Source of the DNA: an uncultured Eubacteriales bacterium
GTDB taxonomy: Bacteria > Bacillota > Clostridia > Oscillospirales > Oscillospiraceae
Length of the DNA stretch: 21,726 bases
Assembly: GCA_905202605.1 (NCBI GenBank)
Contig: CAJKSU010000024.1
Coordinates: forward strand, 1 to 21,726
Reading direction: 5' to 3'
Below the pieces are notes generated by a model, which ran no database searches, was not told the DNA's origin, and saw only the letters and a program-made list of their open reading frames with translations. Shown piece by piece: positions 1 through 6,911 of the stretch (its first letter is position 1; each line of letters begins with the position of its first letter). The translations under genes and the position numbers were made by a program.

Positions 1-157
1 TATGGTCCGTGTTGTCTGCGGGACCCGCAGCCTTAAGCTCACAGTCCATGTTCTCACATCCCTCTTTATACTGCTCCATATTTTCGCGGCCCTGTCCCAG
101 CAGCGCCCATGCCTCTTCAAATGATACCTGATCGATAAAGTCCTTTAATTTTGCCAC
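1..157 (-). CDS. Partial hypothetical protein (N-terminal 52 residues)
   Basis: Reading the minus strand from a GTG at 157 gives an open frame to the window edge, starting V/M-AKLKDFIDQVSFEEAWALLG and continuing through ENMEQYKEGCENMDCELKAAG. A GGAGG lies 9 nt upstream of the GTG and a good promoter sits at 187-215, so the frame is very likely a real gene. The visible part is acidic, helical in character and soluble, with no signal peptide or membrane segment. The opening resembles small uncharacterised Firmicute proteins that begin with a KLKDFI-type helix, but I cannot assign a family. The C-terminus lies outside the window, so length and function are unknown. Confidence 0.6.
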   Translation of the reverse strand, partial: MAKLKDFIDQVSFEEAWALLGQGRENMEQYKEGCENMDCELKAAGPADNTDH

Positions 158-186
158 AACTCGCAGCCTCCAACTGATTTTTCTAC

Positions 187-215
187 ATCATATCACAACT
201 GCGCCTGTGCCGCAA
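187..215 (-). promoter_or_regulatory. Sigma-A type promoter for the partial minus-strand gene
   Basis: On the minus strand, TTGCGG (-35) is followed by a 17-bp spacer and TATGAT (-10). A TG one base before the hexamer makes it an extended -10. The start codon at 157 lies about 30 bp downstream. It is back-to-back with the plus-strand promoter at 247-275. Confidence 0.6.
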
Positions 216-246
216 GGCGTTTTCCGTGGGATTTTCACCGGAGCAT

Positions 247-275
247 TTGACCGCTATGGGGAAATGATGTAAAAT
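247..275 (+). promoter_or_regulatory. Sigma-A type promoter for the M20 peptidase / rlmA pair
   Basis: TTGACC (-35, five of six consensus bases), a 17-bp spacer and TAAAAT (-10, five of six) lie 50 bp before the M20 peptidase start. No other promoter of this quality was seen ahead of the two genes. Confidence 0.7.
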
Positions 276-324
276 AGCAGCGAAAACCTGCCGGAGCAGA
301 GAAAACGGGAAAGGATGTTCTGAA

Positions 325-1755
325 ATGGAGCATTTTATTGGAATACTGCTGGTGCTGCTGGTTGTGGCGGCGATTTGGATGCTCGTTCGGGCAGCACGGT
401 TCCGCCCGCCGGAGCGGATAGAAAAGCCGGACGCGGAGCCGCGGGTGGATCGGGATAGAGCCGTGGAACACCTTCGGGAGATGATCCGCTGCCGCACAAT
501 CTCCTCCCCGGAGCTGCGGCGGGAGGAAGAATTCGAGCGCTTCCGAAACCTGCTTCCGGAGTTTTACCCTACGCTGTGGAAAATTGCCGCAGTAGAGCGG
601 GTGGATACCACCGGCGTTCTGATTCGGGTGCCGGGACGGGAGCCGGGGAACCCCGCGGTGATGCTGTCCCATTATGATGTGGTTCCTGCGCAGGAGGCCG
701 TATGGGAAAAACCGCCCTTTGACGGAGTATTGGAGGATGGTGTGCTCTGGGGACGAGGTACGCTGGACATGAAGAATCAGCTCTGCGCCATGCTGGAGGC
801 GGCGGAAACACTGCTGGAGGACGGCTTTCGGCCCCGGCATGATCTCTACTTTGCCCTGTCCGGGGAGGAGGAGATCATGGGGCCATCCGCACCAGCCATG
901 CGGGACCTGTTTGTAGAGCGAGGGATTACACCGGCCTTTGTACTCGACGAGGGCGGCGATATTATGGACGGCTTTTTTCCGGGGACGGAGGTTCCCTGCG
1001 CCATGGTGGGCATTGGGGAAAAGGGCGTTGCAAACCTGTACTTTACCGCCCGGAGCACCGGAGGACATGCTTCGGTTCCCTATCCCAATAATCCGCTGCC
1101 CCGGCTTTGCCGCGCTATGAGCCGGATCGGCCGGCATCCCTTTCCCATGCGCACCGCACCGGCACTGGAGGCCATGGTAGACACCATGGGACGGTACTGT
1201 GATTTTCGGACCCGGCTGCTGCTGGCAAACCGAAAGCTGCTGCGCCCCCTCTATTTCCGCTGGCTCCGGAAGCAGGGGGGCATGCTGGAGGCTGCGGCCT
1301 GTACCACCTTTGCCCTGACCCAGTGCAGCGGCGCACAGGCCGGCAACGTGATCCCTGCCGAGGCCAGCATGTTCGCCAATCTGCGTCTCCTGTGGGGCGA
1401 CACACAGGAGAGCGTCAAGGCGCGGCTGCAAAAGAGGATCCGGGATCCGCAGGTGGAGCTTCGGCTGAACCCCGGAACGGATCCGGGGCCGGAATCCCTG
1501 CTGGGGCCGGAATTTGACCGGCTCAAGGCCGCCATCGAGGCCACATGGCCGCAGGCGGTGGTCAGCCCCTATCAAATGGTGGCCTGCACCGATTCCCGGC
1601 ATTGGAGAAGCATCTGCGACCATGTATACCGTTTTTCCGGCAAATACGTGACCGGGGAGGAAAAGTCCACAGTACACGGAAATAACGAACGAATTCGCAC
1701 CGAAAATACGGAAAACGCCGTGAAATTCTTTATCCGGCTGATGAGGGAATGCTGA
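325..1755 (+). CDS. Membrane-anchored M20 family metallopeptidase (PM20D1/CPS1-like)
   Basis: This is a di-zinc amidohydrolase of the M20 family that hydrolyses peptide or N-acyl-amino-acid bonds; the substrate is unknown. The N-terminus (residues 4-23) is one hydrophobic segment followed by arginines, so the catalytic domain is probably anchored outside the membrane. Metal and catalytic motifs are intact: SHYDVVP (115-121, H116/D118), WGRGTLDMKN (142-151, D148), SGEEE (179-183, catalytic and metal glutamates), LDEGG (207-211, D208), and a C-terminal STVHGNNE carrying the last histidine. STGGHAS (244-250) marks the lid/dimerisation domain. The arrangement is closer to carboxypeptidase S / PM20D1 than to ArgE or DapE, which lack the anchor. 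The ATG at 325 has AGGA 9 nt upstream. It is transcribed with the following methyltransferase, whose start overlaps this stop. Confidence 0.88.
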   Translation: MEHFIGILLVLLVVAAIWMLVRAARFRPPERIEKPDAEPRVDRDRAVEHLREMIRCRTISSPELRREEEFERFRNLLPEFYPTLWKIAAVERVDTTGVLIRVPGREPGNPAVMLSHYDVVPAQEAVWEKPPFDGVLEDGVLWGRGTLDMKNQLCAMLEAAETLLEDGFRPRHDLYFALSGEEEIMGPSAPAMRDLFVERGITPAFVLDEGGDIMDGFFPGTEVPCAMVGIGEKGVANLYFTARSTGGHASVPYPNNPLPRLCRAMSRIGRHPFPMRTAPALEAMVDTMGRYCDFRTRLLLANRKLLRPLYFRWLRKQGGMLEAAACTTFALTQCSGAQAGNVIPAEASMFANLRLLWGDTQESVKARLQKRIRDPQVELRLNPGTDPGPESLLGPEFDRLKAAIEATWPQAVVSPYQMVACTDSRHWRSICDHVYRFSGKYVTGEEKSTVHGNNERIRTENTENAVKFFIRLMREC

Positions 1756-2591
1756 TGATTGAAGAAATTTTGTGCTGTCCGGTGTGCGGACAGCCGCTGA
1801 CGAGGCAGGAAAAGACGCTGGTATGCCAGAACCGCCACAGCTTTGACGTTGCCCGGCAGGGGCATGTGAACCTGCTGCCGGTGACGCAGAAGCATTCGAA
1901 GCATCCCGGCGATACCAGAGATATGGTGGCGGCACGCCGCGCATTTTTGGATCGAGGCTATTATCTGCCCATTGCCGAGCAGGTGGGGGAAATCCTTGGG
2001 GGAAAGCTCCCGGAGCACCCAAAGGTACTGGATGCAGGCTGCGGTGAGGGCTATTACCTGAGCCAGCTGATGGAGCGCTTCGGGCAGGGGGCATTCTACG
2101 GAGTGGATATCTCCAAGGATGCGGTTCGCTATGCGGCGGGGCGCAATAAGCGCGCCATGTGGATCACAGCGTCTGCGGCACATCTTCCTGTGGCGGAGGG
2201 CTGCATGGACGGCGTGATGAGCATGTTCGCCCTGACCGTGCCGGAGGAATTCCACCGGGTGCTGAAGCCCGGCGGCTATTTTCTGGAGGTCACCGCCGGG
2301 CGGGAGCATCTGATGGCGCTCAAACGGCTGATCTACCCGGAGATCATTGAAAAGCAGGAGAAGGAGTGCCGGGACTACCCCGGATTCCGTCTGGTGGAGG
2401 AGAAAACGCTGGAGTTTGATTTTCAGCTCAGTGAACACGAGGAAATTATGCAGCTGCTGACCATGACGCCTCACTTCTGGCGCATCAGCCGGGAGGGTTC
2501 CCGGCGGGCGGCGGAGGCCACGCAGCTTAAGGATCGGGCGCAGGTGCTGTTCCGGCTGTACCAAAGCGTTGCAACTTCTTCGGGGCTGTGA
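1755..2591 (+). CDS. rlmA: RlmA-type 23S rRNA (guanine-N1) methyltransferase
   Basis: This SAM-dependent methyltransferase of the RlmA family modifies N1 of a guanine in 23S rRNA hairpin 35 (G745 or G748, depending on subfamily). The N-terminal zinc finger is visible as CPVC at residues 8-11 with C24 and H28, followed by the family signature HSFDVARQGHVNLLP. A Rossmann fold follows with motif I VLDAGCGEGYY (91-101), an acidic strand end GVDIS (116-120) and FHRVLKPGGYF (166-176). There is no NPPY, so this is not PrmC despite lying next to prfA. An in-frame ATG at 1749 gives two extra residues. I prefer 1755 because GAGGG at 1743-1747 is then 7 nt away and the start forms a TGATG overlap with the M20 stop. 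Whether the target is G745 or G748 cannot be read from the sequence. Confidence 0.88.
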   Translation: MIEEILCCPVCGQPLTRQEKTLVCQNRHSFDVARQGHVNLLPVTQKHSKHPGDTRDMVAARRAFLDRGYYLPIAEQVGEILGGKLPEHPKVLDAGCGEGYYLSQLMERFGQGAFYGVDISKDAVRYAAGRNKRAMWITASAAHLPVAEGCMDGVMSMFALTVPEEFHRVLKPGGYFLEVTAGREHLMALKRLIYPEIIEKQEKECRDYPGFRLVEEKTLEFDFQLSEHEEIMQLLTMTPHFWRISREGSRRAAEATQLKDRAQVLFRLYQSVATSSGL

Positions 2592-2597
2592 TACAAT
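2569..2597 (+). promoter_or_regulatory. Sigma-A type promoter for the prfA operon
   Basis: TTGCAA (-35), a 17-bp spacer and TACAAT (-10) with an upstream TG (TGATACAAT) overlap the last codons of rlmA and its stop. prfA begins 30 bp downstream of the -10, behind GGGAG at 2616-2620. Confidence 0.72.
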
Positions 2598-2627
2598 TAT
2601 ATGTAGATTACAATTGGGAGCGATACT

Positions 2628-3710
2628 ATGCTGGAGAAACTGCGGCTGGTAGAAAGCCGGTATCTGGAGCTTGAAAATATGTCCGGGCGTCCGGATTTTT
2701 ATGATGACCCCAAAAAGGCGGCGGCTCTGCTGAAGGAGCAGCGTTCTCTGGAGCCGGTGGTCACGGCCTATCGGAAGTACAATGCGGCAAAGAAGAATGT
2801 GGATGATATGCTGGAAATGCTGTCTACGCCGCTGGACCCGGAGATGAAGGAGCTTTGTCAGGAGGAGCTGGCGGAGAGCAAGGCACTGCTGCCCCAGCTG
2901 GAGCAGGAGCTGAAAATTCTCCTGCTGCCTAAGGACCCCAACGATGACAAGAATGTGATTCTGGAGATCCGTGCAGGGGTCGGCGGAGAGGAAAGCGCAC
3001 TGTTTGCCCACTCCCTCTACCGGATGTACGCCATGTACGCAGAGAAAAAGGGCTGGAATATGGAGATCACCACCCTCAATGAGACGGAGCTGGGGGGCGT
3101 AAAGGAGCTGGTCTGCATGATTACCGGTCAGGGCGCCTATTCCCGGCTGAAATTTGAAACCGGCGTGCATCGGGTGCAGCGGGTGCCGGAAACGGAATCC
3201 GGCGGACGGGTGCATACCTCCACTGCTACCGTTGCCATGATGCCGGAGGTGGACGAGGTTAGCGTAGAGCTGAATCCGGCGGACATTAAAATGGAGGTAT
3301 TCCGCTCCTCCGGCGCGGGCGGTCAGCACATCAATAAGACCTCCTCGGCGGTTCGTCTGATCCATCTGCCTACCAATACGGTGGTGGAATGCCAGCAGGA
3401 GCGCAGTCAGGTGCAGAACCGGGAGAAGGCCATGCGCATTCTCTATTCCCGGCTGTATCAGGCACAGCAGGAGGCACAGGCGGCGGAGCTCTCGGCGGAG
3501 AAGCGCAGTCAGGTGGGCATGGGCATGCGGAACGAGAAAATCCGCACCTACAATTTCCCCCAGTCCAGAGTGACGGATCACCGGATCGGACTGACTCTTT
3601 ACAAGCTGGGGGAAATTCTCGACGGCAATCTCGATGAGATCATCGACGCGCTGATCACCGCCGATCAGGCGGAGAAACTGCAGCACAGTCAGGAGAGCGA
3701 TACGCTGTGA
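2628..3710 (+). CDS. prfA: Peptide chain release factor 1
   Basis: RF1 recognises UAA and UAG in the ribosomal A site and triggers hydrolysis of the peptidyl-tRNA. At 360 residues the protein is full length. The catalytic GGQ is at 231-233 within SSGAGGQHINKTSSAV. The codon-recognition loop reads RVPETESGGRVHTST (185-199), with PET in the position of the PxT tripeptide typical of RF1 and unlike the SPF of RF2. The helical N-terminal domain (1-100) and the RAGVGGEES core are present. The ATG at 2628 lies 7 nt after GGGAG. It leads a four-gene operon; its stop overlaps the GTG start of the Sua5 gene. The PrmC methylase that modifies the GGQ glutamine is not next to it here. Confidence 0.96.
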   Translation: MLEKLRLVESRYLELENMSGRPDFYDDPKKAAALLKEQRSLEPVVTAYRKYNAAKKNVDDMLEMLSTPLDPEMKELCQEELAESKALLPQLEQELKILLLPKDPNDDKNVILEIRAGVGGEESALFAHSLYRMYAMYAEKKGWNMEITTLNETELGGVKELVCMITGQGAYSRLKFETGVHRVQRVPETESGGRVHTSTATVAMMPEVDEVSVELNPADIKMEVFRSSGAGGQHINKTSSAVRLIHLPTNTVVECQQERSQVQNREKAMRILYSRLYQAQQEAQAAELSAEKRSQVGMGMRNEKIRTYNFPQSRVTDHRIGLTLYKLGEILDGNLDEIIDALITADQAEKLQHSQESDTL

Positions 3711-4741
3711 ATACGAAAATACTGGATCCCAAGGCGCCGGAAACCCTGAACACCGCCGCGGAGATCATCCGCACCGGCGGCCTTCTGGGCATCCCCACGG
3801 AGACGGTTTATGGTCTGGGCGCCAACGGTCTGGACGCCGATGCAGTGCTGAAAATCTTTGAGGCCAAGGGACGCCCGCAGGATAACCCGCTGATCCTTCA
3901 TGTGGCGGGGATGGAGCAGGTGGAGGACTTCTGCCATGATATCCCCGATCAGGCATGGATGCTCATGGAGCGGTTCTGGCCCGGCCCGCTGACGCTGATT
4001 TTACCGGCGAAGGAGCTGGTTCCCAGAAGAACCACTGCGGGGCTTTCCACCGTGGGAGTCCGCTGTCCGGACAATGAAATGACCAGAGCAATCATTCGCC
4101 GGGCGGGGGTACCCATTGCCGCACCCTCCGCCAACCTCTCCGGTAAGCCAAGCCCTACCACGGCGCAGCACGTCTATCACGATATGGCCGGGAAGATCGA
4201 GGCCATTGTGGACGGCGGCCCGTGCCGGGTAGGCGTGGAATCCACCATTGTGGACGTGACCGGGGAGCGGCCCCGTCTGCTCCGCCCCGGCGGCATCACC
4301 CCGGAACAGCTTCGAGCGCTGCTGGGGGCGCTGGACATTGATAAGGCCGTGGTGGGCGAGATCTCCGGAGATACGGTGGTTCGTGCGCCGGGAATGAAAT
4401 ATACCCACTATACCCCCTCCGGCGATGTGATCATTGTTACCGGCACCGGGGAGGAGGCGGCCCGGTATATCCTCAGGCACCTTGCCCCCAAGGATCGGGT
4501 GCTGTGCTTCCGGGAGGAGCTGGGGCTGTATCCCGATGGGGTGGCTATGGCCTATGGCAGTGAAAGCGCCCCGGAAACGCTGGCACATGGCCTATTTGCC
4601 GCCCTGCGGGAGCTGGACAGCGAGGAAATCCCCACCATCTATGCCCGCTGCCCCAGCGGCGGCGGCGTCACCTATGCGGTGGCGAACCGGCTGAAAAAGG
4701 CCGCGGGCTTTCACATTGTGGAAGGAGATAAGACGCCATGA
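3707..4741 (+). CDS. ywlC: L-threonylcarbamoyladenylate synthase (Sua5/YwlC)
   Basis: The enzyme makes threonylcarbamoyl-AMP from threonine, bicarbonate and ATP, the first step of t6A37 formation in ANN-decoding tRNAs. The catalytic YrdC domain spans about residues 10-210 and contains GIPTETVYGLGAN (28-40), KGRPQDNPLILH (54-65, the KxR nucleotide site), GVRCPDN and APSANLSGKPSPT. VESTIVDVT and LLRPGGIT close the domain. The linker PGMKYTHYTPSG and the C-terminal Sua5 domain (about 225-344) make this the long Sua5 form and not the short TsaC form. The start is GTG at 3707, overlapping the prfA stop as GTGA, with AGGAGAG 9 nt upstream. The end overlaps the coaE start by 4 bp. Linkage of prfA and ywlC is common in Firmicutes. 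Confidence 0.94.
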   Translation: MNTKILDPKAPETLNTAAEIIRTGGLLGIPTETVYGLGANGLDADAVLKIFEAKGRPQDNPLILHVAGMEQVEDFCHDIPDQAWMLMERFWPGPLTLILPAKELVPRRTTAGLSTVGVRCPDNEMTRAIIRRAGVPIAAPSANLSGKPSPTTAQHVYHDMAGKIEAIVDGGPCRVGVESTIVDVTGERPRLLRPGGITPEQLRALLGALDIDKAVVGEISGDTVVRAPGMKYTHYTPSGDVIIVTGTGEEAARYILRHLAPKDRVLCFREELGLYPDGVAMAYGSESAPETLAHGLFAALRELDSEEIPTIYARCPSGGGVTYAVANRLKKAAGFHIVEGDKTP

Positions 4742-5343
4742 TGATCGTTGGAATCACCGGCCCTACGGGCAGCGGCAAAACCACGGCGCTGAAGGTCATC
4801 CGGGAGATGGGCGGCTGCGTATTGGATCTGGACGCCGTCTATCACGGCCTGCTGAAAACGGATGCGGGTCTGCTGAGAGAGCTGGACGCCCGGTTCCCCG
4901 GCGTGATCCGGAACGGCGAATTGGATCGAAAGGCACTGGGCAATATAGTGTTTGCGGATAAGCAGGCACTTTCTGACCTGAACGCCATCACCGGCAAGTA
5001 CATTCTGGCGGAGACAGACCGCCAGCTGGAGGCGGCGCAGCGGCAGGGGGTTCCCATCGCCGCCATTGACGCCATCAATCTTCTGGAGGGAGATTTGCCG
5101 GAGCGCTGCGACGTGACCGTTGCGGTAACGGCTCCGGTGGAAATCCGGGTAGGACGGCTGATGGAGCGGGACGGCATCTCGGAGGAGTATGCACGGCTCC
5201 GGATCTCTGCACAGCAGCCCAATGAATATTTTGAAGCACACTGCGACCATACCCTTAGAAATGGGGAGGGGACGCAGCAGGCATTTGCCCAGAGCTGCCG
5301 GGAACTGTTTGACCGGCTTCTGGCACAGCAGAAAGGAAGATAA
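4738..5343 (+). CDS. coaE: Dephospho-CoA kinase
   Basis: CoaE phosphorylates the 3'-OH of dephospho-CoA with ATP, the last step of coenzyme A synthesis, in the cytosol. The length of 201 residues fits the family. The P-loop GPTGSGKTT is at residues 8-16. DLDAVYH (30-36) corresponds to the family's DxD substrate-binding element, and the lid shows ERDGISEEYARLRISAQ followed by CDHTLRNGEG near the C-terminus. The ATG at 4738 overlaps the ywlC stop (ATGA), and AAGGAG sits 10 nt upstream. A second ATG follows directly at 4741 but is further from that site. Only 2 nt separate the stop from the aminopeptidase start. Confidence 0.94.
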   Translation: MMIVGITGPTGSGKTTALKVIREMGGCVLDLDAVYHGLLKTDAGLLRELDARFPGVIRNGELDRKALGNIVFADKQALSDLNAITGKYILAETDRQLEAAQRQGVPIAAIDAINLLEGDLPERCDVTVAVTAPVEIRVGRLMERDGISEEYARLRISAQQPNEYFEAHCDHTLRNGEGTQQAFAQSCRELFDRLLAQQKGR

Positions 5344-5345
5344 TC

Positions 5346-6749
5346 ATGAGTGAAAGCAAGTATCAGGCATTGCGGGAGCAGCTGACCTATGCGCCCAAGA
5401 ACGGTCATGCGGTGATCTCTGAGCAGGACAAGCCCGAAATGGAAGCATACTCCAAGCGCTATATGGCGTTTCTGGATGCGGCGAAGACCGAGCGTGAGGC
5501 GGTAAAGGAAGCGGTTCGTCAAGCTGAGGCTGCGGGCTTCCGGCCCTATGCCGATGGCATGGCGATGACCCCCGGCACGAAGGTTTACTGCGTTAACCAC
5601 GCAAAGGCCATCAATCTGGCTGTGATCGGCAAGAAGCCTCTGTCGGAGGGAACCCGGATCACTGCGGCGCATATCGACAATCCCCGTCTGGATCTCAAGC
5701 CCAACCCCCTGTATGAGGATTCTGAGCTGGCCTTTTTCAAGACCCATTACTATGGCGGCATCAAGAAGTACCAGTGGACCACCGTTCCCATGGCGATCCA
5801 TGGCGTTGTAGTGAAAAAAGATGGCTCCGTAGTGGAGATCTGCATCGGCGAGAAGGACGAAGATCCGGTATTCATCGTCACCGATCTGCTGATCCACCTG
5901 TCCGAGGAGCAGATGAAGAAGACGCTTGCTGCCGGCGTGACCGGCGAAAACCTCAACCTGCTGGTTGGCTCCATGCCCATGCCGGAGGATGACGGTGCAG
6001 ACAGCGTAAAGCTGGCGGTGCTCTATTATCTCCATGAGGCCTATGGCATTACCGAAGCGGACTTCCTGTCCGCAGAGCTGACCCTAACTCCGGCCGCCAA
6101 GGCACGGGAGCTGGGCTTTGACCGGAGCATGATCGCAGCCTATGGCCACGATGACCGCAGCTGCTCCTTTGCAGCGCTGGACGCCCTGCTGCGGCTGGAC
6201 GAAATCCCGGAGTATACTGCCGTTTGCTGTCTGGCAGATAAGGAGGAAATCGGCTCCATGGGCATCACCGGCATGGAATCTCAGGCCTTTGAGTATTTCA
6301 TGGAGCGGCTGTGCCACGGGCAGAATGTCAGCCTGACGGACTGCTTTGCCCACTCCGAGTGCCTGTCCGCAGATGTGACCAACGCCTATGACCCGACCTA
6401 TAAGGAGGTCTGCGACAAGCGGAACAACTCCCGGATCAACGGCGGCGTGTGCTTTATGAAGTACACCGGCGCACGGGGCAAGTCCGGATCCTCTGATGCA
6501 CCGGCGGAGTTTGTGGCAAAGATTCGCCGGCTCTGCGATGAGGGCGGCGTGATCTGGCAGATGGGCGAGCTGGGCAAGGTAGATGCCGGCGGCGGCGGAA
6601 CCGTGGCACAGTATATGGCGAACCGGAATATCCTGACGCTGGATACCGGCGTGCCGGTGCTGAGCATGCATGCGCCCATTGAGGTGGTCAGCAAGCTCGA
6701 CTGCTATGAAACCACCAAGGCCATGCGGGTGTTCTATCTGGATCGGTAA
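5346..6749 (+). CDS. M18 family zinc aminopeptidase
   Basis: This cytosolic metallo-aminopeptidase of the M18 (aspartyl aminopeptidase / aminopeptidase I) family removes N-terminal residues from peptides. At 467 residues it has the usual length. Metal-site motifs are visible: AAHIDNPRLDLKPNPL (107-122, H109 and D111), DKEEIGSMG (acidic pair and catalytic glutamate), KVDAGGGGTVAQYMA, and a C-terminal SMHAPIEVVSKLDCYET with the last histidine ligand. The KYQWTTVPMAIHG stretch is typical of the dodecameric M18 fold. The substrate preference (Asp/Glu or neutral) cannot be decided. The start has AGGAAG about 6 nt upstream. It is the last gene of the prfA operon, and the peptidase activity has no evident link to its neighbours. 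Confidence 0.92.
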   Translation: MSESKYQALREQLTYAPKNGHAVISEQDKPEMEAYSKRYMAFLDAAKTEREAVKEAVRQAEAAGFRPYADGMAMTPGTKVYCVNHAKAINLAVIGKKPLSEGTRITAAHIDNPRLDLKPNPLYEDSELAFFKTHYYGGIKKYQWTTVPMAIHGVVVKKDGSVVEICIGEKDEDPVFIVTDLLIHLSEEQMKKTLAAGVTGENLNLLVGSMPMPEDDGADSVKLAVLYYLHEAYGITEADFLSAELTLTPAAKARELGFDRSMIAAYGHDDRSCSFAALDALLRLDEIPEYTAVCCLADKEEIGSMGITGMESQAFEYFMERLCHGQNVSLTDCFAHSECLSADVTNAYDPTYKEVCDKRNNSRINGGVCFMKYTGARGKSGSSDAPAEFVAKIRRLCDEGGVIWQMGELGKVDAGGGGTVAQYMANRNILTLDTGVPVLSMHAPIEVVSKLDCYETTKAMRVFYLDR

Positions 6750-6761
6750 TTGCAACCAAAT

Positions 6762-6784
6762 GAACCCTGCCGGTTCTCTTTGTT
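6762..6784 (+). terminator. Weak candidate terminator after the M18 gene
   Basis: GAACC, a 5-nt loop and GGTTC are followed by TCTTTGTTT, 12 bp after the aminopeptidase stop. The stem is only 5 bp, so termination here is uncertain. It is the only hairpin with a T-rich tail seen before the next promoter. Confidence 0.35.
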
Positions 6785-6802
6785 TGAATCTGCAACTTCA
6801 AA

Positions 6803-6831
6803 ATGACAATCCTTCCTTTCTGCGGTAAGAT
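6803..6831 (+). promoter_or_regulatory. Sigma-A type promoter for the beta-helix surface protein
   Basis: ATGACA (-35), a 17-bp spacer and TAAGAT (-10) lie 80 bp before the start codon. The leader of about 70 nt is GC-rich just ahead of the ribosome binding site AGGAAGG. Confidence 0.5.
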
Positions 6832-6911
6832 GGTATCGAACCGGGGCGGCATTTGCACGAATTGCCAGATGTGTCTGTGCGGTGTCGCCCGAAGAAAGGA
6901 AGGATTTTTGT

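Noticed and set aside
235..2094. 619-residue open frame on the minus strand
   Set aside because: It lies opposite the M20 peptidase and rlmA genes, which have intact catalytic motifs and ribosome binding sites. The composition is Pro/His/Arg-rich, as expected for the antisense of GC-rich codons.
1572..3686. 704-residue open frame on the minus strand
   Set aside because: It is antisense to rlmA and prfA, with no start signal and a Leu/His/Arg-rich low-complexity composition.
4842..6035. 397-residue open frame on the minus strand
   Set aside because: It is opposite coaE and the M18 aminopeptidase, both certain genes, and shows no recognisable domain.
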